Source: JAVBKA01 sp031546715
GTDB lineage: Bacteria > Bacillota > Clostridia > Oscillospirales > UBA929
Assembly (NCBI GenBank): GCA_031546715.1
Contig: JAVBKA010000095.1
Span: 1 to 7,217 of the forward strand
Reading direction: 5' to 3'
Length of the DNA stretch: 7,217 bases
The notes below the pieces were generated by a model. It saw only the letters and a program-made list of their open reading frames with translations, did no database searches and was not told the origin of the DNA. Position 1 is the stretch's first letter, and each line of letters opens with the position of its first letter. Shown piece after piece: positions 1 to 6,500 of the stretch. Both the position numbers and the translations under genes were made by a program.

Positions 1-2217
1 CTTATGGTGCTGACCAAGGGCAGAGTATTCACCGAAGAGGAATATGCTCAAGGGACAAAGGTGTGCATTGTTTCTGAGCAAATAGCATCTAGGCTGCTAC
101 TGAAAATAGGCTCGGAACTGCCTGTTAAGCTTTTTGCAGACCAACGATACATCAAGTATGGCTTTGGGTCGAAGGATGTTACTGACGAAGTCTACACGGT
201 AATCGGAATTGCCCAAGCTCCTAATGATATGCGCAGAAATATATTTATTCCCGCACCTGTGGGAACATATCCGCAAGCTTCCATGATGGGGTATTCCTTT
301 GGGCAGATGAAGCTGGTCAACGGCAGCAGCGAAAGCTTTTTAGGCAGCGTCGTACTGCCGGAGGACATGCAAATCAGCATCTATGACCAAGGCTATTCCG
401 AGGTTATAAAGTCCATTAAAGCGATACGTCAAACCGCTATAATTGTAACAGCTATCAGCGTTTTGGTGGCAATTGCGGTGCTGATGCTGTTTGCGGTACT
501 GTTTGTGCTTCGTCAGCGTGAGACTGTGGAAATTATGAACATGTTGGGCACCGGGAGAGCCTCTATTCGGCTGTACCTGACATGGGGAACAAGCTTTATT
601 TCGCTGATTTCTGCGGTTGTCGGCGTAACTATCGGCTTTTTCCTGTCAATGGGGCTGAACAGGCTGGTTTTGTATGCTGCAACTGCGCTGTACCAAAGCG
701 ACCTGCGGTATAGTAACGGCGCATACGGCGTTCAAAAGGCGTTTCAGCCTGTAATGGAGTCCAATGTTCTTGTACCCGTACTTTGCGGTCTTGGTATTTT
801 CGCACTGTCTCTGATTTTTTGCTTAATTTTCTCTGTAAAGGCGATGAGCGTCTATGCGGGCAAAAAGGCAAAGCAGCACAAGGTAAAGGTTATGAAACGT
901 CCCCGCCCAAGCTCGAAGCTCCGTGGCGGTGCGTTAAAATATGCGATTCTCTCCATACGCCGTGGGGGGATGAGAACTGCTATTGTGCCTCTCGTTTGCG
1001 TAGTGATTACGCTGTTTATTTTCTCGCTGTCTATTACCTATGAACGCTATAAAGCCGAGCTTGAGGACATTAATAAGACCGCTGTTATTGATGCTAATTT
1101 TACGGATTCTCTGGGCAAGCTTCCAGATAAGCTTGGTGTTAATAATGCCGCCCTTAGTAAAATTAAAAGCTCTGGAATGGTGGACGATTTTAATTTATCC
1201 ACCTCAGTTAATTTTGAGTACCGAGGGCTTGGGCAAGACAAGTCTGGAAATCCTATAGACTATCCGCCCATAGAAGTCCCGAGCAATCCTTTTGCCTTTG
1301 AACGATTTATATACGAGATTTCAAAGAAACCGACCATCGTCTTTACCAACAAAACTGAAGACTGCGCAGAGTTCAGACGGGGCGGAGACCTTAAAATTAA
1401 CTTTGCCGATGGTTTCAGTGAAGCCGATTTCAATGAAAAAAATCAGTACTGCATCGTGCCCACACAGTTTCTTGCCGAAACAGGAACATCAGTTGGTGAT
1501 TCCGTTTTTGTAACCATTATGCAGACGTCAGAAAGCGGCTCACTCAGAATGGAGAATTATGTTTTTAAAATAATCGGCTCCTTTGTGAGACATTCGCCCC
1601 ATCTGAACATTTATGCTCCACTGGCATTTTGGGTTGCACCTCAAAATATTGGAGATAAAGACAAAGACTTGGGCATAGCGGGATCTGGTTTGATGATTAG
1701 CTTTGACACCGTAAGCTTTACCCTTAACGATACCTCAAGGCTTGGGGAATTCAAAGACTTTTTAGAGGAACAGGAATTTTCAGGCGTTGGCAATCCTGGC
1801 AGATTTTCGTATTTTGTGACACTGAAGGACAAACAATTCGTCCAGACTGTATCAGACCTTTCAAGGCAGCTTTTGTACCTGCAAATCCTGTATCCAGTGA
1901 TGTTTGTGCTGATTGCGGTGGTTAGCCTGATAGTTTCTTATCTGCTGATAGTTGGAAGAAGAAACGAAATTGCAATTATGCGCAGTATGGGTGCAAGCAG
2001 AGGCAGGGTATTTGCTTCGTTTTTTGACGAACAGTTTCTGTTATGCGTCTTTGGCGCAGGCTTAGCTACCTTGGGAACGTTTTTACTCCGCGATTTTACA
2101 CAGCTAATGCTGATCAGCGTTGGAATTTTCCTAGGCTGTTACTTACTTGGCTGCCTCTTAGCCGTTTCCATGATGAATAAATCCAGTGTTCTCAGTGTTA
2201 TGGGGGAAAAGGATTAG
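1..2217 (+). CDS. ABC transporter permease, two FtsX domains (5' end outside window)
   Basis: This is the membrane subunit of an ABC transporter of the FtsX/MacB/LolC type. Such permeases work with a cytoplasmic ATPase in lipoprotein or peptide export, or in cell-envelope signalling. The frame is open to base 1, so the first membrane helix and part of the first extracytoplasmic domain are missing; the ATG at 4 is probably internal. Numbering from that ATG gives 737 residues. The end of a MacB-like domain covers about 1-140. Hydrophobic segments lie near 144-170, 192-216 and 255-280, forming FtsX domain 1 with a charged RQRETVEIMNMLG coupling-like stretch. A helix at 324-343 follows, then a large extracytoplasmic domain (about 345-620) and FtsX domain 2 with helices near 625-650, 677-695 and 700-722. 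The stretch GRRNEIAIMRSMGASRGRV (651-669) is typical of FtsX permeases. The ATPase gene is presumably upstream. Substrate is unknown. The family call is firm; the exact role is not. Confidence 0.9.
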   Translation, partial: LMVLTKGRVFTEEEYAQGTKVCIVSEQIASRLLLKIGSELPVKLFADQRYIKYGFGSKDVTDEVYTVIGIAQAPNDMRRNIFIPAPVGTYPQASMMGYSFGQMKLVNGSSESFLGSVVLPEDMQISIYDQGYSEVIKSIKAIRQTAIIVTAISVLVAIAVLMLFAVLFVLRQRETVEIMNMLGTGRASIRLYLTWGTSFISLISAVVGVTIGFFLSMGLNRLVLYAATALYQSDLRYSNGAYGVQKAFQPVMESNVLVPVLCGLGIFALSLIFCLIFSVKAMSVYAGKKAKQHKVKVMKRPRPSSKLRGGALKYAILSIRRGGMRTAIVPLVCVVITLFIFSLSITYERYKAELEDINKTAVIDANFTDSLGKLPDKLGVNNAALSKIKSSGMVDDFNLSTSVNFEYRGLGQDKSGNPIDYPPIEVPSNPFAFERFIYEISKKPTIVFTNKTEDCAEFRRGGDLKINFADGFSEADFNEKNQYCIVPTQFLAETGTSVGDSVFVTIMQTSESGSLRMENYVFKIIGSFVRHSPHLNIYAPLAFWVAPQNIGDKDKDLGIAGSGLMISFDTVSFTLNDTSRLGEFKDFLEEQEFSGVGNPGRFSYFVTLKDKQFVQTVSDLSRQLLYLQILYPVMFVLIAVVSLIVSYLLIVGRRNEIAIMRSMGASRGRVFASFFDEQFLLCVFGAGLATLGTFLLRDFTQLMLISVGIFLGCYLLGCLLAVSMMNKSSVLSVMGEKD

Positions 2218-2241
2218 AGCGTGCGATGTTGCAATTCTGAC

Positions 2242-2263
2242 CGTAAACTAATTATAATTTACG
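2242..2263. repeat. Small AT-rich inverted repeat with TATAAT core
   Basis: CGTAAA at 2242-2247 and TTTACG at 2258-2263 form 6-bp arms around a 10-nt AT-rich centre. TATAAT is present at 2253-2258, with TTGCAA 18 nt upstream at 2229-2234, so a weak plus-strand promoter into the neighbouring hairpin is formally possible. No function can be assigned. Confidence 0.3.
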
Positions 2264-2280
2264 ATGTACACAAACGAAAA

Positions 2281-2336
2281 GAGGGTGTATCAAAGTCCGT
2301 ACGCGCCATGTGCGCCGAAAGCTTTGATGCACCCTC
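2281..2336. terminator. Long hairpin terminator between convergent genes
   Basis: The arms 2281-2295 and 2322-2336 are 15 bp long and complementary except for one G-T wobble. The 26-nt loop itself contains a GCGC-CATGT-GCGC inverted repeat. Read on the minus strand, the stem is followed at once by TTTTCGTTTGTG (2280 down to 2269), a good U-tract for ending the lipoprotein transcript 14 nt after its stop codon. Read on the plus strand it is followed by GTATTTTATAG, a weaker tract that could still stop the permease transcript. It is therefore probably bidirectional, and stronger for the minus strand. Confidence 0.75.
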
Positions 2337-2349
2337 GTATTTTATAGAA

Positions 2350-3726
2350 TTACGGTCGTTTTCCGCCACCTGCGGGACCACCTTGACCGCCGCTACCGCC
2401 TGCGGGACCCCCGTGACCACCAAAACCGCCAACGCCGCTTGTGCCAATGGTTTGAGACATGCTACTCATGGTGACCTTGCCTATTTCCTTACCGTTAGAG
2501 GTTACGATGTATACGCCGTTTTCTGCAATGTGCGGCGAGCTTATGAAGGTGAGAGCTGCTGATTTAGCAGTGGTAAAGCTAGCGATTTCAATTCCGTCCT
2601 CTGACTTAACAACAACCTCTGCGCCCTTGGGGAGATTTTCCGCAATCCATATTGAATACTGAGTAGAGCTTTCGTTGACCTTAATTGCCATATTGCCGCC
2701 CAGCGCAATAACTGTACCGCCGTCAATTGTAAAGCCTGCGCCGCTTTCGTCCCCAGTGTCCAATGGGCCGTTTGCGTTATTGCCTGAGAATACTGTTATT
2801 GTGCCGCCGTTGATTTCCATAGTACCGTTGGAGTCAAGACCGTCGCCCTCGCAGTCTGCAACCAGTGAGCCGCCGTTAATTATGCAGTTAGTGCCAGCGT
2901 TTAGGGCGTCATCCTCTGCTTTAATGGTGACAGTTCCTGAGTTAATTGTAAGGTCGGCTTTGGCTTCAATGCCTTCTTCGGAATTGGTGATAGTAATGCG
3001 TCCGTCTTCTAGTATAAAATCAGCTTCGCTCTCGATGCCGTCTGATTTGGCTGAAATGGTGATGTTGCCGCCATTAATTGTAATGCGGTCGTTGGCGTGT
3101 ATGCCGTCGGACTTTGCGTCAAGAGTGTAGTTTCCGTCCCCAATAATAATGTCGTCATCACTGGCGATGGCGTGTTTGTAGTTGCCTTTAACTATCAGTT
3201 GACCTGTGCCGCTGATTTCCAGTGTGTCATTGGAAAAAAGTGCTGCTTTGGAGTCGTCGTCATAGCTGTCGCCGTCTGTCAAGGTATTAACTGTGCCTTC
3301 TGTCAAAACTACGGAGGATTTTTTGCTGTTTAAGAAGAAAATTGGCGAGCCGCTTGTGCAAGTGATATTTACACCGCTAAGGCGAAGTAAAACTTCGTCC
3401 TCTGTGTCTACGACTATTTGACCGTTTGACAGCGTACCAGTAACAGTGTAGTCACCACCCGAGGATATTGTCACCTTACTGCCGTCTACGGCGATGCCGT
3501 CGCCTGTGTAAGTAATAGTGTTATCAAGAGTGATTGTTCCGACGTTGTCGCCTGTGTTGCTTGCGATAGAAGGCTTATCGGAGGGGCTTGAGCTAGAGGA
3601 GCTTGAGCTTGACTGACTGGGCGACTGGGAGGGAGAACCTTGCTGGTCGGTACAGCCAACCAAGGAAGCTACTAATACTGCGGCAAAAATCGCTGAATAT
3701 TTCTTTTTTAGTGTTTTGTCTATCAA
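2350..3726 (-). CDS. Surface lipoprotein with Cthe_2159-type carbohydrate-binding beta-helix
   Basis: This is a predicted cell-surface lipoprotein that probably binds polysaccharide. A TTG at 3726-3724 is chosen as start because AAAGGATGTG (3742-3733) sits at ideal spacing from it; the in-frame GTG at 3735 lies inside that Shine-Dalgarno site. The product is 458 aa. Residues 5-24 are a basic then hydrophobic signal peptide ending in the lipobox LVGC, with Cys25 as lipid anchor. A Ser/Pro/Gln linker follows (about 26-55). Residues about 85-343 form a right-handed beta-helix with rungs of roughly 22 residues, most regular at 205-316: SDGIHANDRITINGG, then SDGIESEADFILEDG, EEGIEAKADLTINSG and GDGLDSNGTMEINGG. 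Acidic turns suggest calcium sites. A small beta domain (about 344-425) and a Gly-rich tail with two GGPAGG units (439-444, 449-454) end the protein. The pattern matches DUF4353/Cthe_2159, whose Clostridium thermocellum member binds acidic or cellulosic glycans. The gene is monocistronic here. Ligand is inferred only. Confidence 0.85.
   Translation of the reverse strand: MIDKTLKKKYSAIFAAVLVASLVGCTDQQGSPSQSPSQSSSSSSSSSPSDKPSIASNTGDNVGTITLDNTITYTGDGIAVDGSKVTISSGGDYTVTGTLSNGQIVVDTEDEVLLRLSGVNITCTSGSPIFFLNSKKSSVVLTEGTVNTLTDGDSYDDDSKAALFSNDTLEISGTGQLIVKGNYKHAIASDDDIIIGDGNYTLDAKSDGIHANDRITINGGNITISAKSDGIESEADFILEDGRITITNSEEGIEAKADLTINSGTVTIKAEDDALNAGTNCIINGGSLVADCEGDGLDSNGTMEINGGTITVFSGNNANGPLDTGDESGAGFTIDGGTVIALGGNMAIKVNESSTQYSIWIAENLPKGAEVVVKSEDGIEIASFTTAKSAALTFISSPHIAENGVYIVTSNGKEIGKVTMSSMSQTIGTSGVGGFGGHGGPAGGSGGQGGPAGGGKRP
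2363..2420 (-). repeat. 30-nt tandem repeat encoding the Gly-rich tail
   Basis: Two imperfect 30-nt units (TGCGGGAC recurs at 2371 and 2401) encode two copies of a ten-residue GGPAGG-containing motif at the C-terminus of the lipoprotein. About 24 of 28 compared positions agree. Such repeats can gain or lose units by slippage, so tail length may vary between strains. Confidence 0.6.
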
Positions 3727-3732
3727 AATGTA

Positions 3733-3742
3733 CACATCCTTT
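3733..3742 (-). promoter_or_regulatory. Ribosome binding site deciding a TTG start for the lipoprotein
   Basis: On the minus strand AAAGGATGTG matches AAAGGAGGTG at nine of ten positions. The AGGATG core ends 8 nt before TTG at 3726, a standard spacing. The upstream GTG at 3735 overlaps this site and would leave no room for ribosome binding. Confidence 0.65.
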
Positions 3743-3748
3743 AATTTT

Positions 3749-3763
3749 TCCGGTTAATCCGGA
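3749..3763. promoter_or_regulatory. Inverted repeat TCCGG-N5-CCGGA in lipoprotein leader
   Basis: The 5-bp arms are perfect and the TTAAT centre does not pair. The repeat lies immediately upstream of the lipoprotein ribosome binding site and one base away from a second palindrome. It could be an operator half of a composite site or a small leader hairpin. Confidence 0.4.
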
Positions 3764-3764
3764 C

Positions 3765-3779
3765 ACGTCACAGTGACGT
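3765..3779. promoter_or_regulatory. Perfect 15-bp palindrome ACGTCACAGTGACGT, candidate operator
   Basis: Two perfect 7-bp arms flank a single central base. With almost no loop, it suits a dimeric transcription factor better than an RNA hairpin. It lies about 40 bp upstream of the lipoprotein start and downstream of AT-rich candidate -10 elements, where a repressor would block initiation or early elongation. I do not recognise a regulator for it. Confidence 0.5.
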
Positions 3780-3785
3780 TACTAG

Positions 3786-3840
3786 GGTATAGTTATAGTA
3801 CAGTATATATTTGATTAATTTATGAGCTTGGTGTTAATAA
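3786..3840 (-). promoter_or_regulatory. Probable promoter region of the lipoprotein gene
   Basis: Read on the minus strand, this AT-rich stretch offers several -10-like hexamers: TATACT (3807-3802), TATAAC (3797-3792) and TATACC (3791-3786). None has a convincing -35 at 16-18 nt. A promoter is expected here because the gene is divergent from its neighbour, but the exact element is uncertain and an activator or alternative sigma factor may be needed. Confidence 0.3.
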
Positions 3841-3887
3841 TCCGTGAACGTGTTTTTTGAGATGTCGCTTCAATGGGAAAAATTCTC

Positions 3888-3915
3888 TTGAATACTGAGA
3901 AAAAGAGTATATAAT
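3888..3915 (+). promoter_or_regulatory. Sigma-A-type promoter of the phosphatase-transporter operon
   Basis: TTGAAT (3888-3893, four of six -35 matches) is followed after 16 nt by a perfect TATAAT (3910-3915). Transcription would begin near 3921-3923, giving a leader of about 25-30 nt before the phosphatase coding region. Confidence 0.7.
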
Positions 3916-3938
3916 GTATGTATAAAATAGAAGTCAAG

Positions 3939-3947
3939 AAGAGGTGA
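3939..3947 (+). promoter_or_regulatory. Shine-Dalgarno AAGAGGTGA that overlaps the annotated GTG start
   Basis: The site strongly matches AAGGAGGTGA. The only conventional in-frame start nearby, GTG at 3944-3946, lies inside it. The codon 8 nt after AAGAGG (3939-3944) is ATT at 3953-3955. The upstream frame closes at a TAA (3923-3925) without an ATG, so initiation at the rare ATT codon is a serious possibility. Confidence 0.6.
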
Positions 3948-5167
3948 GTACCATTACAGAAGCTGTTAGAAAACTAATTGTTATATCCTTTGATGCTGTG
4001 TCAACCGCTGACATAGCACGCTTGTTGACGATGCCCAGATTTTCCGTGCTTGCGTCAAAAAGTACGCTGGTGAAGGACGTAGAATCGGTTTTTATTACAA
4101 ATACATACCCCTGTCATGCCTCAATAGTATCGGGGGTTCATCCAAATAAGCACGGAATAATTGAAAATACCATCCATGACCCAGCAAAGCAGAATCAAGA
4201 ATGGTATGCCTTCAGCAAGTATTTTAAAGCGCGCAACTTCCCCATTGAGGCTAGGCGAGCGGGCAGAACCGTCTGCTCACTTCTGTGGCCTGTTATGGGT
4301 AACGCAAAAATAAACTGGAATATTCCAGAGGTTATCAGCTATAATGGATTTATATCGCAGGCATGGACAATTTTTAAGTCAGGCGGAGGGCTTTTTGCAA
4401 TTTCGCAATTTTTAAAGCATGGAAAAAAGCTAAAATCTATCGCCCAGCCATTTTTAGATGATTTTGTAACAGACTGCGCCTGCGATGTGGTGCTAAAGAA
4501 AAAGCCAAACCTTTTACTGGTGCATTTTACTGATGTTGACACACATAAGCATGATTTTGGACCTACCTCCAACGAAGCTATGGACGCATTAGCAAGGCTT
4601 GACAAGAGACTTGGGCGCATTATGGACGCTGTTAGAGAATCAGGCGAGATGGCGAATACGGACTATATTATTCTCGGCGACCATAGCTGTCTTCCTGTGA
4701 AGAGAACCGTTGACCCAAATAGATATATTTCAGAGTTTAAGGGCAAGGCATCCTTTCATAATGCGGGGGGCTGTACCTTTTTAAAGCTTGAAGACCAAAA
4801 CGATAAGGAGCTTGCAAAGCAAACAGCTCAAGTAATTGGTGAAATGCTTGTAAACCCCGAATGTGGCTTTTCAAGACCGCTAACCAAAAACGAAATGGAG
4901 ATTTCGGGGCTTAACAGAGAGTACACCTGCGGCTTTGAAGCCGTGGAAGGTGTGTCCTTCGGAGATGACCACAAGGGACAGCATGGTTACGCCCCCACAG
5001 GGCATAAGGACTATACCACTTTTTACATGGCTTCGGGTCTTGGAATACCCGAAGGCGAAACCATCAGCGGAGGCTGTATCATTGATGTTTGTCCCTTGGC
5101 AGTTAAGCTGCTTGACATTAAACCTTGGGAAATTGAAGGAGTATTAAGAATAAAAATGAAAGAGTAA
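3944..5167 (+). CDS. Alkaline-phosphatase-superfamily phosphodiesterase/phosphatase, cytoplasmic
   Basis: This is a metal-dependent phosphoester hydrolase of the type I phosphodiesterase/nucleotide pyrophosphatase group. All superfamily elements are visible, numbered from GTG. Asp17 in LIVISFDA is the first metal ligand. Thr54 in TNTYPCHASIVSG is the probable nucleophile, followed by the characteristic VHPNKHGIIEN. Asp199 and His203 lie in DVDTHKHDFGP, Asp246-His247 in ILGDHS, and His347 in GQHGYAP. A C-terminal segment with IDVCPLAVKLLDI closes the fold as in the family. Residues about 81-187 form a divergent insertion that probably sets substrate specificity. There is no signal peptide or membrane helix: the N-terminus runs straight into the first beta strand, so the enzyme should be cytosolic, unlike eukaryotic NPPs. 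The usual DHG is DHS here. The start is uncertain: GTG at 3944 lies in the Shine-Dalgarno site and ATT at 3953 is better placed (404 aa). The transporter follows after 9 nt. Substrate is unknown. Confidence 0.87.
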   Translation: MSTITEAVRKLIVISFDAVSTADIARLLTMPRFSVLASKSTLVKDVESVFITNTYPCHASIVSGVHPNKHGIIENTIHDPAKQNQEWYAFSKYFKARNFPIEARRAGRTVCSLLWPVMGNAKINWNIPEVISYNGFISQAWTIFKSGGGLFAISQFLKHGKKLKSIAQPFLDDFVTDCACDVVLKKKPNLLLVHFTDVDTHKHDFGPTSNEAMDALARLDKRLGRIMDAVRESGEMANTDYIILGDHSCLPVKRTVDPNRYISEFKGKASFHNAGGCTFLKLEDQNDKELAKQTAQVIGEMLVNPECGFSRPLTKNEMEISGLNREYTCGFEAVEGVSFGDDHKGQHGYAPTGHKDYTTFYMASGLGIPEGETISGGCIIDVCPLAVKLLDIKPWEIEGVLRIKMKE

Positions 5168-5172
5168 GGTGA
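5166..5172 (+). promoter_or_regulatory. Ribosome binding site overlapping the phosphatase stop codon
   Basis: AAGGTGA begins within the TAA stop of the phosphatase gene (5165-5167). AAGG ends 7 nt before ATG at 5177. The overlap suggests translational coupling and supports ATG 5177 over the TTG at 5174. Confidence 0.7.
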
Positions 5173-5176
5173 ATTG

Positions 5177-6469
5177 ATGTTCAAACTCACAAAAGCTGAA
5201 AAAAGCTGGGCCATGTACGACTGGGCAAATTCTGTATACTCAACCATCATTACAGCGGCGGTTTTCCCCATTTATTTTGCTACAGTAGTGAAAAACAGCG
5301 GCAGTGCAACAAACGGAGACGTGTATTGGGCGTATGCTACATCTATCGGAACACTGATTGTAGCCTTGCTTGCACCGTTTTTAGGGGCAATCGGCGATTA
5401 CAAGGGCTTTAAGAAAAAACTCTTTACCGCTTTTATGCTGCTAGGCGCATCCACGACCTTGTTAATGGCAGTCAAGGATAACTGGAAGCTTATGCTGGTG
5501 GGGTATATTCTATCTTACATAGGTTTTGCAGGAGCAGGACTTTTTTACGATTCATTTCTTACAGACGTCACCACGAAAGACCGTATGGACAAAGTTTCCG
5601 CCTTTGGCTTTGCTGCGGGATATATCGGCGGCAGTACAATACCGTTTCTGATTTCTATCGGGCTTATTATGTTTGCCGATAAAATTGGCATTTCGGGAGA
5701 TACTGCGGTTCGCATTTCCGTTGCCATGACCTCGGTGTGGTGGGCGCTATTCTCAATACCGTTTCTCATGGGAGTTAAGCAGGTGCACTACATACCGAGA
5801 GCTACCGGAAGCACTGTAGCCGCCGCATTTCGTAACATAGGACATACCTTCAAAAGCATTGTGGGGAACAAAAAAATTCTCTACTTTTTACTGGCGTACT
5901 TCTGTTATATTGACGGCGTGGGTACAGTCATTCACATGTCAACTATATACGGCTCAACCCTTGGGCTGGACAGCACGAAAATGATTTTAGCCTTGCTGCT
6001 AACTCAGATAATTGCGATACCGTGTTCAATTTTGTTCGCTCATGCCAGTAAAAAATTCGGTTCGCTGAATGTAGTTCTCTTTGGGGTTTGCGTGTACGTT
6101 TGCGTTTGCATCGTAGGCTTTATAATGGGTCAAAATGTTGAAAATGCCGCACCAGAGAATTTAGAACACGCAAAGCAGGTTTCAACTACGCTTTTCTGGG
6201 TTTTAGCATGTCTTGTTGGAACATCTCAGGGCGGCATTCAAGCACTTTCACGGTCATACTTCGGTAAAATCATACCGCCCGAACGGTCTAATGAATACTT
6301 TGGCTTCTTTGATATTATCGGAAGATTTTCCGCCGTCGTTGGTCCTGCGTTGTATGGTCTCGGCGCAGATATATCAGGGCGTTCTTCCATCGGTATAATT
6401 TCGATTATTGTGCTATTTATCGTCGGCGGAATTTTTCTTATTCGTATTAAGAAAACTGAAAAATTGTGA
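5177..6469 (+). CDS. MFS transporter, UMF1/Atg22-like family, 12 TM helices
   Basis: This is an integral membrane secondary transporter of 430 aa. ATG 5177 is used because a TTG one codon earlier lies too close to the ribosome binding site. The N-terminal AMYDWANSVYSTII (from about residue 12) is the hallmark of the UMF1/Atg22-like group. GAIGDYKGFKKK at about 70-81 is the MFS loop 2-3 motif A. GGIQALSRSYFGKIIPPERS, starting near 352, matches the conserved late segment of this group and precedes helix 11. Hydrophobic segments number about twelve, at roughly 17-38, 53-73, 84-101, 105-127, 141-163, 180-200, 235-255, 270-290, 298-318, 340-360, 375-397 and 403-425. Yeast Atg22 releases amino acids from the vacuole; bacterial members mostly lack a known substrate. 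Tight coupling to a cytosolic phosphoesterase suggests a phosphorylated compound or its hydrolysis product. Direction of transport cannot be read from the sequence. Confidence 0.9.
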   Translation: MFKLTKAEKSWAMYDWANSVYSTIITAAVFPIYFATVVKNSGSATNGDVYWAYATSIGTLIVALLAPFLGAIGDYKGFKKKLFTAFMLLGASTTLLMAVKDNWKLMLVGYILSYIGFAGAGLFYDSFLTDVTTKDRMDKVSAFGFAAGYIGGSTIPFLISIGLIMFADKIGISGDTAVRISVAMTSVWWALFSIPFLMGVKQVHYIPRATGSTVAAAFRNIGHTFKSIVGNKKILYFLLAYFCYIDGVGTVIHMSTIYGSTLGLDSTKMILALLLTQIIAIPCSILFAHASKKFGSLNVVLFGVCVYVCVCIVGFIMGQNVENAAPENLEHAKQVSTTLFWVLACLVGTSQGGIQALSRSYFGKIIPPERSNEYFGFFDIIGRFSAVVGPALYGLGADISGRSSIGIISIIVLFIVGGIFLIRIKKTEKL

Positions 6470-6490
6470 GTTCGTTGATTTAACCCGCAC
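6458..6490 (-). terminator. Weak candidate terminator for sigE
   Basis: On the minus strand GTG-CG-GGTT (6490-6482) can pair with AACTCAC (6472-6466), giving about seven pairs with a 2-nt bulge, followed by AATTTTTC. It lies 11 nt past the sigE stop and runs into the last codons of the transporter gene. The stem is short, so this is tentative. Confidence 0.3.
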
Positions 6491-6500
6491 TTACTAAAAT

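Noticed and set aside
2363..2420. Possible CRISPR-like or VNTR array
   Set aside because: Only two imperfect 30-nt units without spacers, in frame within a coding sequence and explained by the Gly-rich tail.
2221..2562. Plus-strand open frame of 113 codons starting with GTG just after the permease stop
   Set aside because: It runs through the terminator hairpin and antisense to the lipoprotein's Gly-rich tail, has no ribosome binding site, and its composition reflects the antisense of GC-rich Gly codons.
2675..3130. Plus-strand open frame of 151 codons
   Set aside because: It is antisense to the beta-helix repeats. Its Pro/Ser-rich repeats mirror the rungs on the other strand, and no start signal supports it.
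3735..3735. GTG at 3735-3733 as the lipoprotein start
   Set aside because: It lies within the Shine-Dalgarno site; TTG at 3726 has proper spacing and still gives a complete signal peptide.
4339..4620. Minus-strand open frame of 93 codons inside the phosphatase gene
   Set aside because: The plus-strand frame carries conserved catalytic motifs through this stretch, so the antisense frame is a shadow.
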